DNA of 64,000 nucleotides, taken from NCBI GenBank assembly GCA_034231615.1, contig CM067299.1, forward strand, positions 10,436,122 through 10,500,121, given 5' to 3'. Numbering within the stretch: the first letter of the stretch is position 1; each line of letters starts with the position of its first letter. A program made the position numbers and the translations under genes. Of this stretch, positions 9,168 through 20,480 are shown in pieces. The DNA comes from Meghimatium bilineatum (lineage: Eukaryota; Mollusca; Gastropoda; Stylommatophora; Philomycidae). The notes under the pieces were generated by a model that was not told the origin of the DNA, ran no database searches, and saw nothing but the letters and a program-made list of their open reading frames with translations.

Positions 9168-10135
9168 TCAATTTAATGTGGTTAGAAGCACCATAAGTCA
9201 CGTCTGGATGCGATTTACACAAACTAGCTCAGTGGCAGACCAGCCGTCAGGAGAAGACACAGAATGACAACTCCTGCCGAAAACCACTTCCTGCGGCTGC
9301 ATCAGGGTCAGGAATTGATTTGCAGCTGCGTCCTCCACAGACCAGCCAATGCAAACAGCTCGTCGAATTTAAGATCAAAATTTCAGGAACCGACTGCATG
9401 ACGCTGGTCATTAGGCTAGAATACCCTACAGAGGTCATGTTCTTACGGACTGACATCGCCAGAACCGACCGTAGTGGGCGAACCAGCATCGTCAATGGAC
9501 CATTGGAAATACTGTAGATGGGTTTGGTTTAGTGATGGCATATTTTTATTCGGATCCAGCGACACTATAGACGGAAGGAGAAGAGTTTACCGCAGAGTCC
9601 GTGAACAGGTATCCAGAACAGCGTTGATGAGGCTCCTGCGCATGGTGGTAGAGGTGTGCTGATGTGGGGGGTGCGATGAATTTCATGAGAAGATGCGATC
9701 TGGTGCAAATTGAAGGACGCATGAATGCCCAACAATATGTCGCTGAAACTGTTCTTCCCGCGTCCTTCAAATTTAGGCTGCACTATAGTATATTTTTCAG
9801 CAGGATAACGCTCGACCTCATGTGGCACAACTCACCATCCAGTTCCTTGCTCTCAACAACGCCCAGACCATTCCGTGGCCAGATATGAATCTCATAGAAC
9901 ACTTATGGGATGAACTCGACAGACGACTTCACGAGCGAGACTTGGCTCCTGCCAATATCCGACAGTTGTCTCTTGCACTGCGGGAAGAAAGTGTAGCCAT
10001 CATACAATAACGGATCCAACGGCCAATCGGATCCATGTCACGGAGATGTTGCTGTCTGACAGAAGTCAATGGAGACCTTATTGAACCCACATCCTTAGTC
10101 GCATAGGCCAAAAAGTTCAGACCACATTTAATGAA
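9168..10135 (+). pseudogene. Tc1-like transposase, decayed
   Basis: This is a frameshifted transposase of the Tc1/mariner class. In order it shows a helix-turn-helix stretch (NVVRSTI, then WMRFTQTSSVADQPS), a VLMWGG block near 9657, the second catalytic Asp in FQQDNARPH (codon at 9804), and the Glu in DMNLIEHLWDEL (codon at 9897). The Asp-Glu gap is 30 residues. The family motif WPALSPDMN is here WPDMN, so four residues appear lost, which would restore a DD34E spacing. At least three frames are needed to follow it. A second copy lies at 25425-25985. Confidence 0.85.
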
Positions 10136-10819
10136 CATAATTTCATTGTTAACGTCTGAAAGGTTCTACAAAATTATACCCGTGGAATCCTATTATAACA
10201 ACTTTATCCGGAATAACGAAATATATATGAAAACATACATTCGCTATACAGTACAAACAAAAAATAATAAATATAATAGGGAATTATGGAAAGTGTTGTT
10301 ATATAGGGAAATTTGTTATAAAATGATGCTGTATACAAGGATTCCACTTTACAACCCTCTCATTATATTCCTTTTTACGAATGTCGATTAAAAAAAAACA
10401 CAGACATACGCGCCTGCATATGTAGAGTCAATGACAGTAAATGCAGTTCATAAATGACATCAAATTGCGATATATAGGCAGATAATTATTTGTCAAACAA
10501 TTTGCTGATCAGCGTTGATTATTATGGAGTGATAGAGATGAGGTTTATGTGTCAGAATAATCACCGATTATAGCATTATGAGAAATCTATTGATAACTTG
10601 TTTCCGTCATTTTAATGGAGCTGACGGTTAGGACATTGTTCTGATCCACAGATTAGGGGGGATGTACATAATTTACATAAACAATTAGGGCAGGGGGGAG
10701 GAGAGGGTGTTCTAAAAGGTGTGACAGTTGTTGTAAGGGAGGAAGGAACAAAACAATTTAAAAAAATATGCAATTACATTTTGTGAATTTAATTCACATT
10801 AGTCAAGGCCACCGTCACC
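10136..10819. other. Unassigned AT-rich spacer
   Basis: The first 40 bases repeat the sequence downstream of the other Tc1 copy (TTTCATTGTTAA.GTCTGAAA), so they probably belong to the transposon 3' end. The remainder shows nothing recognisable. Confidence 0.4.
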
Positions 10820-11130
10820 ATCGAGGATAGTTTCTCGTGTGTGTCCCGTAACGTTATCTATGACATCATCTGCAAACGCTGCACCATGACGAACATAGGT
10901 GAGACTAGTTGGAGGCTTGTTGACCGATTCTGCGAGCACCTACATAGCATAAATCACTGTCGTCAACTTCAATGGCAGAGACCACCGGGGCGCCCAGGAT
11001 ATTTAGGTGACTGTTATCAACGCGTGCTTCTCTGACGACTGGACCTATCTCGCGCTTGAGAACCGCTATAAATACGAATTTGGCACTCTGAAGCCGTAGG
11101 GAATTAATGTGCGCCTGACATACGTATGAT
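10820..11130 (+). pseudogene. Penelope-like element GIY-YIG endonuclease end
   Basis: The open stretch NVIYDIICKRCTMTNIGETS, then RLVDRFCEHLHSI, carries the IGET and R..EH motifs of the GIY-YIG endonuclease of Penelope-like elements. After a frameshift near 10960 it continues HFNGRDHRGAQDI, then ALENRYKYEFGTLKP, a stop, then GIN, the usual C-terminal end. The reverse-transcriptase half is absent. It serves as the in-window reference for the amplified copy at 17155-18033. Confidence 0.85.
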
Positions 11131-11400
11131 ATCAGGCTGGTCCATCATTTCTGTTTTTTTCTCGTTTTCGCATTTATATGGGTTTGTTTGTTTATTCTTC
11201 GTATTCTGTACATTTCCTGCTTGTGTCATCTCTGATCTAATTTCTATCCTTCCGGTCATCTCACTAGACATGTGAACGCACGTTGTTTCGTCCCGACTTG
11301 TAGTTTTTGATGTTTACGTGTATTTTATCCTTGATAAATTCCTATCTTTCGAAACGTTGATTTGTGTGTGTACCTATGTGTGTTTCATGTTATTAGCAAA
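11131..11400 (+). mobile_element. Penelope-like element 3' region
   Basis: This non-coding tail of the element above contains CATGTGAACGCACGTTGTTTCG and then CCTTGATAAATT..TCGAAACGTTGA and a GTGTGT-rich end. The same order is found on the minus strand at 41395-41570, and the CTTGATAAA..TCGAAACG motif also occurs at 18155, 26650, 40600 and 59810. Confidence 0.7.
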
Positions 11401-12291
11401 GCTTCATCACCCCGTTTCACGTTTTACCTTTCGAAACTTCTGTCGATCTTGAACAAGTCTTCCTGCTTCTGTTACTGTCATGTGGTCATTATTCGGGTGA
11501 TCTTTGAGATTGTTCTACCAGCCCAACCATTATACAACAGCAAACACCGAGTAAATAATATGTGAATATACTGAGGAATTCCTCTTGGGGAAACCCCCAC
11601 AACATTTCTTCTTCTTCTCTTTCGCAGTTGGACATGTCGACACAGCAGGTACATTTTGTTGTGAAGACATGTTAACTAGTCTTGATGCGTGATACCATGG
11701 TTGCTGGTGCGGCTCTCGGCCGGGTATCTTCAACTTCAGCACCAGTGCTTGATTGTGTAGGACTGTAGAACTGTTTGATTTCAGGGATGACCCTACCAAT
11801 TTTAGTTTCTAGCCTCTTTTGGATGGACTACGTCCTATCTCCACTTCAAGGAGTTGGCCTCGATGGGGACAACATTTCATCTTTACAATTACATTTCCCT
11901 TGTAGTTGAGCATTCAGATAATCAATCATTGCATTTCACGCTTGGGGTATCAGATGAACTTCAGTCAAGCCCATGATCCTTGCTTCTTAGTTAGCAACAT
12001 TTGAGTGGTATCGTGACTATGAACATGTGGCATATGGGCGCAAAAATAAACATCTATGTGAAAGACGTGATATTTTTATGGGAGATCTTACAAACAGACA
12101 AATTCGTTAGCCTTGTATAATTAGAGAACCCTTTGGATGGTGCTGAGTGCGTAGCTGGCTGTCCTCCCATTCTAGTGTCCATGACCGATAGCTGAATTGC
12201 CGTGGACACCTCTTCCACGAATGCTTGGTAGAGGAGCTGAAGCTCGTGACTCCAACTTTGCTTGTTGAGGAAAAGTAGAAACGCCACACAA
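11401..12291. other. Unassigned spacer
   Basis: Short frames on both strands, none with recognisable motifs. A minus-strand stretch at 12107-12287 is the longest but has no family resemblance. Confidence 0.35.
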
Positions 12292-12460
12292 TCCTAACAT
12301 GTACAGAATCTAACATGTACACCTTCCTAAAATGTACACCTTCTTAAAATGTACAACTTCTTAAAATGTACAACTTCCTAAAATGTACACCTTCCTAAAA
12401 TGTACACCTTCCTAAAATGTACACCTTCCTAAAATGTGCACCTTCCTAAAATGTATCATT
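12292..12460. repeat. 17-bp minisatellite
   Basis: About ten units of TTCCTAAAATGTACACC with minor variants (TTCTTAAAATGTACAAC). Confidence 0.92.
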
Positions 12461-13218
12461 TTTGAGTAGAAAACTTTTTTTCAAAGTATTACAGAGGAAT
12501 CGGAATTTTCTATGCATAAACAAAATTTTTGGAGAAACCACCCCCATTGCAAATAGAGCTAATGCACCAAGAGCTAATCGGTCGTAATTCCTGGGGATCA
12601 AAACGACAATACACAAACTGGAACACATAATTTCAAAAACAAGCAAACTGCTGAAAAATTATCCGAATTATAATCTCAAATGCAAGGTAAAAATTACGCA
12701 GAATCATACTACAAAGAATATCTAAAGCTGCATATTCAAGGCTCAAAAAAAGATCAAGAGCTATGCCAATGGAGTAGATGTTTACACAGATGATATCTCT
12801 AACATCACGAATTTAACCGGACATTGATCTGAACAGCATAGAAATCGTTGCATTTACGTCGTTGATTTTAACATTCTATTTGCGAGTGTACATAAAGATA
12901 ACTTGTGAAGAAAATTGAGTCTATCTACAAATCTGAAGCGTATTGTTTCAAATATCAAAGATCTTAACATTAATTTTTAATTCATCATTTAAAGCAGTAA
13001 CACATATTTTGAGGTAAAAACTGGATTAAACCACTGCTGCAATCCAAAAATAGAAGTAAGCCAGAGTTGCACACCGAAAATAGGAGTACATAACAGGCGC
13101 ACACCAAAATACAGGAGTAAGCAACAGTTACACACAGCCAAAATATACATCTTTGTGATAGAGTGGGTAATGTGCTGAAAAAAAAAACCCAGATGGGATT
13201 TACAAAGAAATAATATAG
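12461..13218. other. Unassigned spacer
   Basis: No convincing frame. A small redundancy at 13040-13120 (GCACACC.AAATA.AGGAGTA) suggests a very degenerate tandem repeat. Confidence 0.35.
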
Positions 13219-13372
13219 ACATTGTTTTTCAAGATATAAAATGTGGATTAAACTTGGACATTGTTTTTCAAGATATAAAATGTGGATTAAACTTGGACAT
13301 TGTTTTTCAAGATATAAAATGTGGATTAAACTTGGACATTTTTTTCAAGATATAAAATGTGTATTAAACAGA
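13219..13372. repeat. 39-bp minisatellite, four units
   Basis: Units of ACATTGTTTTTCAAGATATA plus AAATGTGGATTAAACTTGG; the first three are identical and the fourth has diverged. Confidence 0.93.
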
Positions 13373-13599
13373 TGGCACTGCAATGTTTTTACTCATATAA
13401 CGTATTACAATTGGAGTAAAACCAGACATAATGTGAAAATCCAGGCAGCACATAGTATAGAATATTAAAATCTAAAGTAGTTTTCACCTCACAAATGTTT
13501 TGTCACCAGCATTCAACAGCCACCAAGGTGAATTCACTATTGATTCTACGAATTTCCTATAGGGAACATAAGACCAATGTGTACGTAAGAAATAAAGTA

Positions 13600-13702
13600 G
13601 AGATGTGTAGATAATTCGCTGGAGGACTCTGTGTGCTGAAGCTTCCAATGTGGTACCCCTACGACCCTGAAGGGTTATGGGTTTTATTGATTGATTGATT
13701 GA
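13600..13702 (+). mobile_element. LINE 3' terminus with (ATTG)n tail
   Basis: The string GAGGACTCTGTGTGCTGAAG, then ATGTGGTACCCCTACGACCC, then GGGTTATGG, matches the 3' end of the LINE at 43493-44045 (CCAGTGTGGCACCCCTAC, then GGGTTATGG). It ends in a short ATTG repeat, a usual end for RTE-like LINEs. Confidence 0.7.
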
Positions 13703-13805
13703 AGGTGAATTAGTATTCATAGCTGAACATTTAGTGGCTCGCTAAAATAACGACTTATTTTTTCTAAAATGTCAATATTCATGTCAGAGGGAAAAAAGTA
13801 AAGTA

Positions 13806-14063
13806 ACCCATAGTATTTATTTAACGCCTTTGTGGTGTGAGATGTTAGCGATCTCACAATTCAGTGGATCTGCTACATCAGGGCGGTAGCCATCTCCTCT
13901 TCCTCGCAGTCTTTACTTCCTGGATTAATCCGGTACCCAATTAAAGGCTCGTTCGACCCGGGAGCCGTTTGGATCAACATTTCCGCCTCAACTGGGGAAT
14001 GAACCCACGATCACTCATATGTGAAGCCAGTGCGCTAACTCACTTTATCAGTTATTCCTGGAT
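13806..14063 (-). mobile_element. tRNA-headed SINE
   Basis: On the minus strand the head reads like a tRNA: an A-box-like GATAAAGTGAGTTAGCGCAC (14049-14030) and a B-box GGGTTCATTCCCC (14006-13994). The body contains GGGTCGAACGAGCC and TTGGGTACCGGATTAATCCA. A fragment of the same body lies at 1344-1385. It is not a functional tRNA gene, as no acceptor stem pairs. Confidence 0.7.
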
Positions 14064-14156
14064 CAACCCAACCTACAGAAGTAAAGTATCATATCTTCTA
14101 GGAACGTACATTCGATGAGTGAGGATACTGACAACACTATAAGTTGGTCAATGACA

Positions 14157-15000
14157 ATATGGGTTTAACATGGTTATAACATAGGACTAACATGGGTCTC
14201 ACATGAACATAACATGGATTTAACATGGATCTAATATGATTCTAACATGAGTCTAATATGGGTCTAGCAAGAGTCTAAAAAGGGACTACTAATATGGATT
14301 TAACATTGATCTAACATATATCTAACATGGATCTAACATGTGTTTAAAATGGGTCTAACATTGGTCTTACATGATTCTAATGATGTTCGTCTGTCGTGAT
14401 CGACGATGACCAAAAACTCAACCATAATAATAATAACAATAAATAATAAAATAATAAAGTTAATAGTGCGTTTTTAAATGACTAGCAAGTCCAATGCGCG
14501 CACAGTTCTTTTACAGAATTGACAACAATAGAAGGTATCTGTGTGAGGTTGAGATGTTTGTTCTTTTCTACGTGTCCGCTTCTGTCTTGCAGTTTCTTGT
14601 CTGAATTCTTCCGCCGCCAGTGCTCCCGTTCTAATGCTGTAACGCTATGCTGTTCTATCCTGAGCGAGTCTCTCCCAATCGCCTACGTCAAGAAATTTCA
14701 AGGATGACTTGTGCGTGTCTTTGAAACGCTTTTTCTGTCCACCAGTTTTTCGAAATCCTGCCTTGAGTTCTCCATAATATATTTGTTTTGGCAAACGCGA
14801 GTTCTCCATACGCACAAGATGGCCTGCCCAGCGTGCCTGCGCCTTCATAAGTATTGTGTGGATGCTTATTGAGGTTGATTTTTCCAAGACCTCGTAGTCT
14901 GGTACTTTGTCCCACCAATGGATGGGACAATGGATTCTAATACGGGACTAACATGGATCTAATATGTGTTTAACATAGGTTAAACATTAGTCTAACATCG
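14157..15000. repeat. Degenerate TAACATGG array split by a LINE
   Basis: Roughly 12-bp units (GGTCTAACATGG, GATCTAACATG) fill 14157-14385 and resume at 14930-15000 (ACTAACATGGATCTAATATG). The intervening 540 bp is a LINE fragment, so that element landed in a pre-existing array. Confidence 0.75.
14440..14926 (-). mobile_element. LINE C-terminal region with C2H2-like end
   Basis: On the minus strand it reads HWWDKVPDYEVLEKS, IHTILMKAQARWAGHLVRM, LPKQIYYGELKAG, GGQKKRFKDTHKSSLKFL, and WERLAQDRTAWR. It ends in CCQFCKRT and, after a one-base loss, IGLASHLKTH, a C2H2-like finger. This is the usual C-terminal order of a widespread animal LINE group. Frame breaks show it is dead. A related C-terminal fragment lies at 21455-21705. 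Confidence 0.88.
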
Positions 15001-15040
15001 TTTACCCAAATACTCCTCAAGGTTAAGGCAGCCTTTATTT

Positions 15041-15215
<175 letters not shown>

Positions 15216-15447
15216 CATAGCACATACGATACAAATTGGATGTTAGAAAATAGTTATAAGATGCAGTGGCTTCCAGAAAAAGACCAAAGTACTAACAAGC
15301 AAGAATATATATTAAATAATGGCGAACACAAAAACAAAGAGAGCGCCTGACAAATCGATTTCACCTGAGGATTAAAGAAATGGGACATCGTCTCTGGAAA
15401 GACGTGGATCTATATTTCTGTTATCAATGAAAGAAAAGTCAACGTCG

Positions 15448-15608
15448 TTAAGTAACATTCAGTTGTAGATGTGGATTTTTAAAGTAATGTTCAGTTGTAG
15501 ATGTGGATTTTTAAAGTAATGTTCAGTTGTAGATGTGGATTTGTTAAGTAATGTTCAGTTGTAGATGTGGATTTGTTAAGTAATGTTCAGTTGTAGATGT
15601 GGATTTGA
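15448..15608. repeat. 32-bp minisatellite
   Basis: Five units of AAGTAATGTTCAGTTGTAGA plus TGTGGATTTTTA or TGTGGATTTGTT. Confidence 0.92.
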
Positions 15609-15914
15609 TGAGGGATGTTAAGATTAGTTGAGAGGATGAATAGGTTGTAGAGTTTGCATTCCTTCACTGTCTCTGACTTACAGTGAACTTTTCCTATAAT
15701 CTATCGTCAGGTATAACCTGAACATGATACAGCCGTCATAATAATCTGAAAACGTCTGCTGATATTGAGTTAATCCTAATCCACTTCATGTGGTTTTTAA
15801 TGTCTTTGGTCCATGTGTCTTTAACTTCGTTGATGTACCACTTTTCTGATGTCAATAGCAACATCTCCTGCATTCCCCGTTGTATAACCCAGGCCTAGAC
15901 TTATAGTTCAAAGT
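15609..15914. other. Unassigned spacer
   Basis: Nothing recognisable was seen on either strand. Confidence 0.4.
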
Positions 15915-16165
15915 TCAAAGCATAGGGGGCACTGTTATCTGCGAAGCACGCCGTAAAAGGTGACTAAAGGCGGAAGGTGGGGGGGGGGGGGGGTAGCTGT
16001 CCCATCGTAGGGAGAATCAGTGATCAAGAGGCCATGCTGAAGTTGGATAAAGTTTGAAAGGCACAGAAATCGCAGCCGAGCTGTAAACCATGACATAATG
16101 TTGTCCACTCTCCTGTCAGCATCCTGTTAACCTGCATGAGTTTGAGAATGAACACAGAATACGAA
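15915..16165 (+). mobile_element. SINE-B copy
   Basis: Forward copy with the central box as GCCGTAAAAGGTGACTAAAG followed by a 15-base G run, then TAGCTGTCCCATCG, CATGCTGAAGTTGGAT, GCTGTAAACCATGA and a GTTTGAGAATGAACACAGAA end. The head is poorly kept. Confidence 0.75.
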
Positions 16166-16279
16166 GAAAGAAGATCTACTCAATTCTTGTGTGTGTCTAA
16201 TCAGTTACATCTTTTGATATGACAAAAACGATTATTCTGATGAATATGGTGCCTTTTCGCCATGTTAATTTTACATTTA

Positions 16280-16830
16280 TCGCTCTACAAGATGACACTA
16301 TTAATGATCTTCTACATTCATCTCTCTCAAGATGACACTATTAATGATCTTCTACATTCATCTCTCTCAAGATGACACTATTGATGATCTTCTACATTCA
16401 TCTCTCTCAAGATGACACTATTGATAATCTTCTACATTCATCTCTCTCAAGATGACACTATTGATGATCTTCTACATTCATCTCTCTCAAGATGACACTA
16501 TTTGTGATCTTCTACATTCATCTCTCTCAAGATGACACTATTGCTGATCGTCTACATTCATCTCTCTCAAATTGACACTGTTAGTGATCTTTTACATTCA
16601 GCTCTTTGAAGATGACAATGTTGGTGATCTTTAGCATACGTCTCTCTCAATATGATACTATTGGTGATCTTCAGCATTTTCCTCTCTCAAAATGCCACTA
16701 GTGTTGATATTTACATTCATCTCTCTTGAGATGACACTAGGTGTGGTCTTTAACATTCTTTTATCTGAAGATGACACTATTGGTAATCTTCGGAATGCAT
16801 CTCTCTGGATGACACTATTGCTGATAATTT
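16280..16830. repeat. 40-bp minisatellite
   Basis: About 13 units of TCTCTCTCAAGATGACACTA plus TTGATGATCTTCTACATTCA. Units are near-identical at 16310-16580 and increasingly diverged after 16600, so growth or homogenisation was on the left side. Confidence 0.93.
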
Positions 16831-16924
16831 TGGCCCAAGTAAAAATAATAATAAATAAATAAGCAAAATAACAAGCTACAGATAAACTAACATGCATGTT
16901 ATTAAGAATCACTTTTGGCTGTTG

Positions 16925-17050
16925 TGAAATGGAGCTTGGTCTGGATATGTAACGAGAACAGACTCACTTTCTAAAACTATTTTGCAAGGAAACGTCCAGG
17001 GTGATAGAAGAAGAGGCAGATAATAAAAATCATGGATTGACAACATCAAA
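16925..17050 (+). mobile_element. LINE C-terminal fragment
   Basis: Reads WSGYVTRTDSLSKTIL, then QGNVQGDRRRGR, two stops, then KSWIDNIK, the conserved stretch near the C-terminus of an RTE-like LINE, also seen diverged at 43680-43760. Confidence 0.75.
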
Positions 17051-17154
17051 TAATGATCATATATGCCATTATTTTAGTCACTGAACCATTTCGTTTATAG
17101 CGGAAAATGATAAGAGGTTTGGAAATCGATTCCCTCATCACCCACACAGTATAA

Positions 17155-17277
17155 ACCACCAGTCTGGGACTCCTGTTGCTTCACTTCAACAACACATACC
17201 ATCAAGGTGCCCGTGACGTCCAGGTGACTGTCATTAAATCGTACTCATCCAATAATAGTAGTCAACATGCTCTTGAA
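17155..17277 (+). pseudogene. Penelope-like endonuclease fragment upstream of array
   Basis: The string HFNNTYHQGARDVQVTVI matches HFNGRDHRGAQDI..VTVI of the Penelope-like element at 10.8-11.1 kb. It continues to ALE just before the 54-bp array, whose unit carries on with the next residues of the same protein. Confidence 0.8.
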
Positions 17278-18033
17278 ACGTTATATCCACCAATTTAGTA
17301 CACTACAGTCTTTTGTTACGAACACCATCATACGTTATATCCACCAATTTAGTACACTACAGTCTTTTGTTACGAACACCATCATACGTTATATCCACCA
17401 ATTTAGTACACTACAGTCTTTTGTTACGAACACCATCATACGTTATATCCACCAATTTAGTACACTACAGTCTTTTGTTACGAACACCATCATACGTTAT
17501 ATCCACCAATTTAGTACACTACAGTCTTTTGTTACGAACACCATCATACGTTATATCCACCAATTTAGTACACTACAGTCTTTTGTTACGAACACCATCA
17601 TACGTTATATCCACCAATTTAGTACACTACAGTCTTTTGTTACGAACACCATCATACGTTATATCCACCAATTTAGTACACTACAGTCTTTTGTTACGAA
17701 CACCATCATACGTTATATCCACCAATTTAGTACACTACAGTCTTTTGTTACGAACACCATCATACGTTATATCCACCAATTTAGTACACTACAGTCTTTT
17801 GTTACGAACACCATCATACGTTATATCCACCAATTTAGTACACTACAGTCTTTTGTTACGAACACCATCATACGTTATATCCACCAATTTAGTACACTAC
17901 AGTCTTTTGTTACGAACACCATCATACGTTATATCCACCAATTTAGTACACTACAGTCTTTTGTTACGAACACCATCATACGTTATATCCACCAATTTAG
18001 TACACTACAGTCTTTTGTTACGAACACCATCAT
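17278..18033. repeat. Perfect 14 x 54-bp array, Penelope-derived
   Basis: Fourteen copies of a 54-bp unit (ACGTTATATCCACCAATTTA, then GTACACTACAGTCTTTTGTT, then ACGAACACCATCAT), identical as far as I can read. In the Penelope frame the unit reads RYIHQFSTLQSF, matching RYKYEFGTLKP of the reference copy at 11.05 kb, directly after the ALE that precedes it in both places. The array is thus an amplified piece of the element's C-terminus. The 258- and 261-residue open frames through it are artefacts of a unit length divisible by three. Confidence 0.95.
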
Positions 18034-18215
18034 TCCTCCGTAACGATTTCCTGTTGTGTTCTGTTAAATTTATATCTTTGGCCATATGCTCCCATTAGTT
18101 CTGTTTTGTGTTCGTGAACAGGTTTGTTTTGACCGCCTTGTGTTATGTTGTATGCTTGATTAGGATCCTTTAATAGAAGCATCGAGTTGTGTTTATTTTC
18201 CTTGTGTTTCCAGTT
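18034..18215 (+). mobile_element. Penelope-like element 3' region after array
   Basis: Ends in GCTTGATTAGGATCCTTTAA, then GCATCGAGTTGTGTTTATTT, a diverged form of the CTTGATAAAGGCCTTT..AAACGTCGATGTGTG motif that closes the Penelope-like 3' region elsewhere here. It places the 54-bp array inside one element. Confidence 0.55.
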
Positions 18216-18310
18216 ATTCATCGTCACCCTATTTTCCTTCTGTATCCAGTGATTCCTCGTCACCCTATTTCCTTTGTGTTTCAAGTGATTCTTCGTCACC
18301 CTAGTTTCAA
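18198..18310. repeat. 36-bp minisatellite, three units
   Basis: Three diverged units of TTCCTTGTGTTTCCAGTGAT plus TCTTCGTCACCCTATT, directly downstream of the Penelope-like 3' motif. Confidence 0.8.
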
Positions 18311-19194
18311 TTTTCGCCTGTTTGATTACAAGTTTCTTGCAAGCGCTATCTATTACCTACATTTTTTCTATAGTGATTCTCATGTTAAACATGTGATTGC
18401 TTGCTAATTAGATCGTTTTGTACCAAAGATGACTCTCACGGCAGAAATCATTTCTTTCCAAGTTGACCACCTCCTTGCCAGTTTCTGTAGTTCTTGTGTA
18501 TTGTGCTTATGCCCAGTATTGAGCTTTATCTGTTGCTTCTTGTATTCATTATATAGATATATAGATATATATGTACAATATTATGTATATGTAGACCTAC
18601 AGAGAACGTATATTACTTATATCTTGTACCATATTGAGCACAGATTTCTTCTTTAGAATGAATGTTACATTGACACAAATAACAGACGACATATTTGATA
18701 AAAGGCACATCCTGTTTCTGCAAGGGATCGCAAATAGAAGGAAGAGAAAATCACTCCTGAGTCCCTTTCAGAGTGGGATTTGTCCGTGTAATTAGCGTGT
18801 CAATATGAGAGAGATGGAGCTGGCAAATATCACGTTCTGGGATTTCAACAAGGAAAAAAAACCACAGCTGCATCTAGCGGATTTATTAACCTGGTCTCAG
18901 AACCAATTAAGTGAGATGTTCTTATTTTCATATCACGTTAATAAACTGTTTCGTATCAGATACTCATTAAATTTCGAAACCAGTTATGTTTTCTTCTTTC
19001 CAACATCATCATCGTCATCATTAGAAAATAATCAGACGATCTGTTGCATATAGATTAAGCCTGTGGCATTTGTACAGCGATAAGCATGTCTGTTATGGCA
19101 AGAGTTTAAAGAGACCGACGTGAAGCAGAGCAGACATGATGAAAATAATGAAGTGTTAATTGTACATGATGAATTAGTTATACGCAGACCCGTG
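18311..19194. other. Unassigned spacer
   Basis: No domain was recognised. Frames at 18429-18656 and 18805-19053 are short and without family motifs. Confidence 0.35.
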
Positions 19195-19540
19195 TATAAG
19201 GGAGGGATTCAAACTCACGATCTTTAGCAAATCTGAACACTAGATTTAGTACTGCTTCTTATTCTTCTTCTGCGTTCGTTCTAAAATTACTGCAAATTAA
19301 CAGGATGCAGTCTGGAATATGGAATGCGTTGTATCATGGTTTACAGAACAACTGCGATATCTGAGTCTTTCGGCCTGAGACATCAAACTTCCATATGGTT
19401 TCTGGGTGGATTTGATCTTATAAGGGATGGGATAGCCAATGTCACCCTAAAAGCTCTTTAGTCGCCTCTTTCGACATGCATAGAAGGTTAACAGTTTTGC
19501 CGTTCTTTGTTACCCTTTCCACACACGGAAGTACACACGA
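19195..19540 (-). mobile_element. SINE-B copy with adjacent tRNA-like piece
   Basis: Reverse-oriented SINE-B from about 19255: TTCTTCTGCGTTCGTTCT, GCGATATCTGAGTCTTTCGG, GGGATGGGATAGCC, and TTTAGTCGCCTCTTTCGACA. Just left, 19212-19240 read on the minus strand gives GATCGTGAGTTTGAATCCC, a B-box-like string. This is probably a separate tRNA-headed SINE remnant. Confidence 0.75.
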
Positions 19541-19804
19541 GGTCTTATGCAATGTATATATGCTCTACACGAATAAATGGGGAATGCATAAATATTAATA
19601 ATAAAGTATTCAAATGTATCAGGACTGACGTCATTGAACTCTGGGCAGACTATAAGTGTTCAGTCTCTTTTAGCAGATGGTGAAATGGCGTGATTCTAAA
19701 TTCATTCAATCTATGTAACACTGTTTCGTCCAGAGAATTTTCATTTTACACTAATCGATCATGTATTCCTTTCAAATTCAAAGTGCTGCAGGTGACCTGC
19801 CTGT

Positions 19805-19990
19805 ATGTTTATAATCTCATAACCCATTAGTTTTGTAGCGGTACCACATTGGATGCATCAATACACGCAATCCCGAGCGATTTATATCTTCAACAATCTT
19901 GTTGAGTGAGGACAAATCTTGTCTTGTCAGTCCTTGATGTTGTCTGTCCATACATTTGCTTGTTCTTTTCTGCTTCTTCCAAATTCGACT
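19805..19990 (-). mobile_element. LINE 3' coding end
   Basis: On the minus strand KKQKRTSKCMDRQHQGLTRQ, then DLSSLNKIVEDINRSG, and, in another frame, DASNVVPL and the final WVM, match the C-terminal MDNIKEWT...AEDR..W...V.PL pattern of RTE-like LINEs. Frames are broken. Confidence 0.65.
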
Positions 19991-20019
19991 GTTCTCCGCA
20001 TGCATTATTGTTTTTGGCA

Positions 20020-20235
20020 AGAATTATGTCGACTTATAAATTAAAACCATTCATGTTTTCGTTCTTTTTGACAAGGAACCGTGTCGGCTTATATGTTCAA
20101 ACCATGCATGTTTTCGTTGTTTTTGACAAGGAACCGTGTCGGCTTATATGTTCAAACCATGCATGTTTTCGTTGTTTTTGACAAGGAACCATGTCGGCTT
20201 ATATGTCCAAACCATGCATGTTTTCATTGTTTCTC
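20020..20235. repeat. 55-bp minisatellite, about four units
   Basis: Units of ACCATGCATGTTTTCGTTGT then TTTTGACAAGGAACCGTGTC then GGCTTATATGTTCAA; the middle two are nearly identical. The array abuts the LINE end at 19990. Confidence 0.92.
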
Positions 20236-20374
20236 TATTTAAAGCACTACATGTCTACCAGTCAAAGTCAAGCAAAAACACAGTGAGTGCTAAAGACATA
20301 AAATAGACTGATGTATTGTCTCGAAAATAGGTATTATTAATAGACTAACACAAGTTAATCAGGGGACAAAAGAT

Positions 20375-20480
20375 AATGGTGTTGGTCGTCCATCACACGT
20401 TTTGTGACAATTTATTACATCCACTTTTGAAATTAAATTTGAATTATGTCCTTGATTATGAGTTCGTTGATTGTTAATAT
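20375..20480 (+). repeat. Interspersed repeat X, copy 1
   Basis: TTGGTCGTCCATCACACG, then TTATTACATCCACTTTTGAA, then ATGTCCTTGATTATGAGTTC. The same order recurs at 22147-22246 (plus) and 52156-52258 (minus). It is about 100 bp with no coding frame and was not matched to a known family. Confidence 0.65.

Noticed and set aside
17278-18033. CRISPR-like array
   Set aside because: Units are contiguous with no spacers and derive from a retroelement. The sequence is eukaryotic.
17267-18098. Frames of 258 and 261 codons
   Set aside because: Both are one 54-bp unit read in two frames fourteen times. The unit is a piece of a Penelope-like element, not a repeat protein gene.
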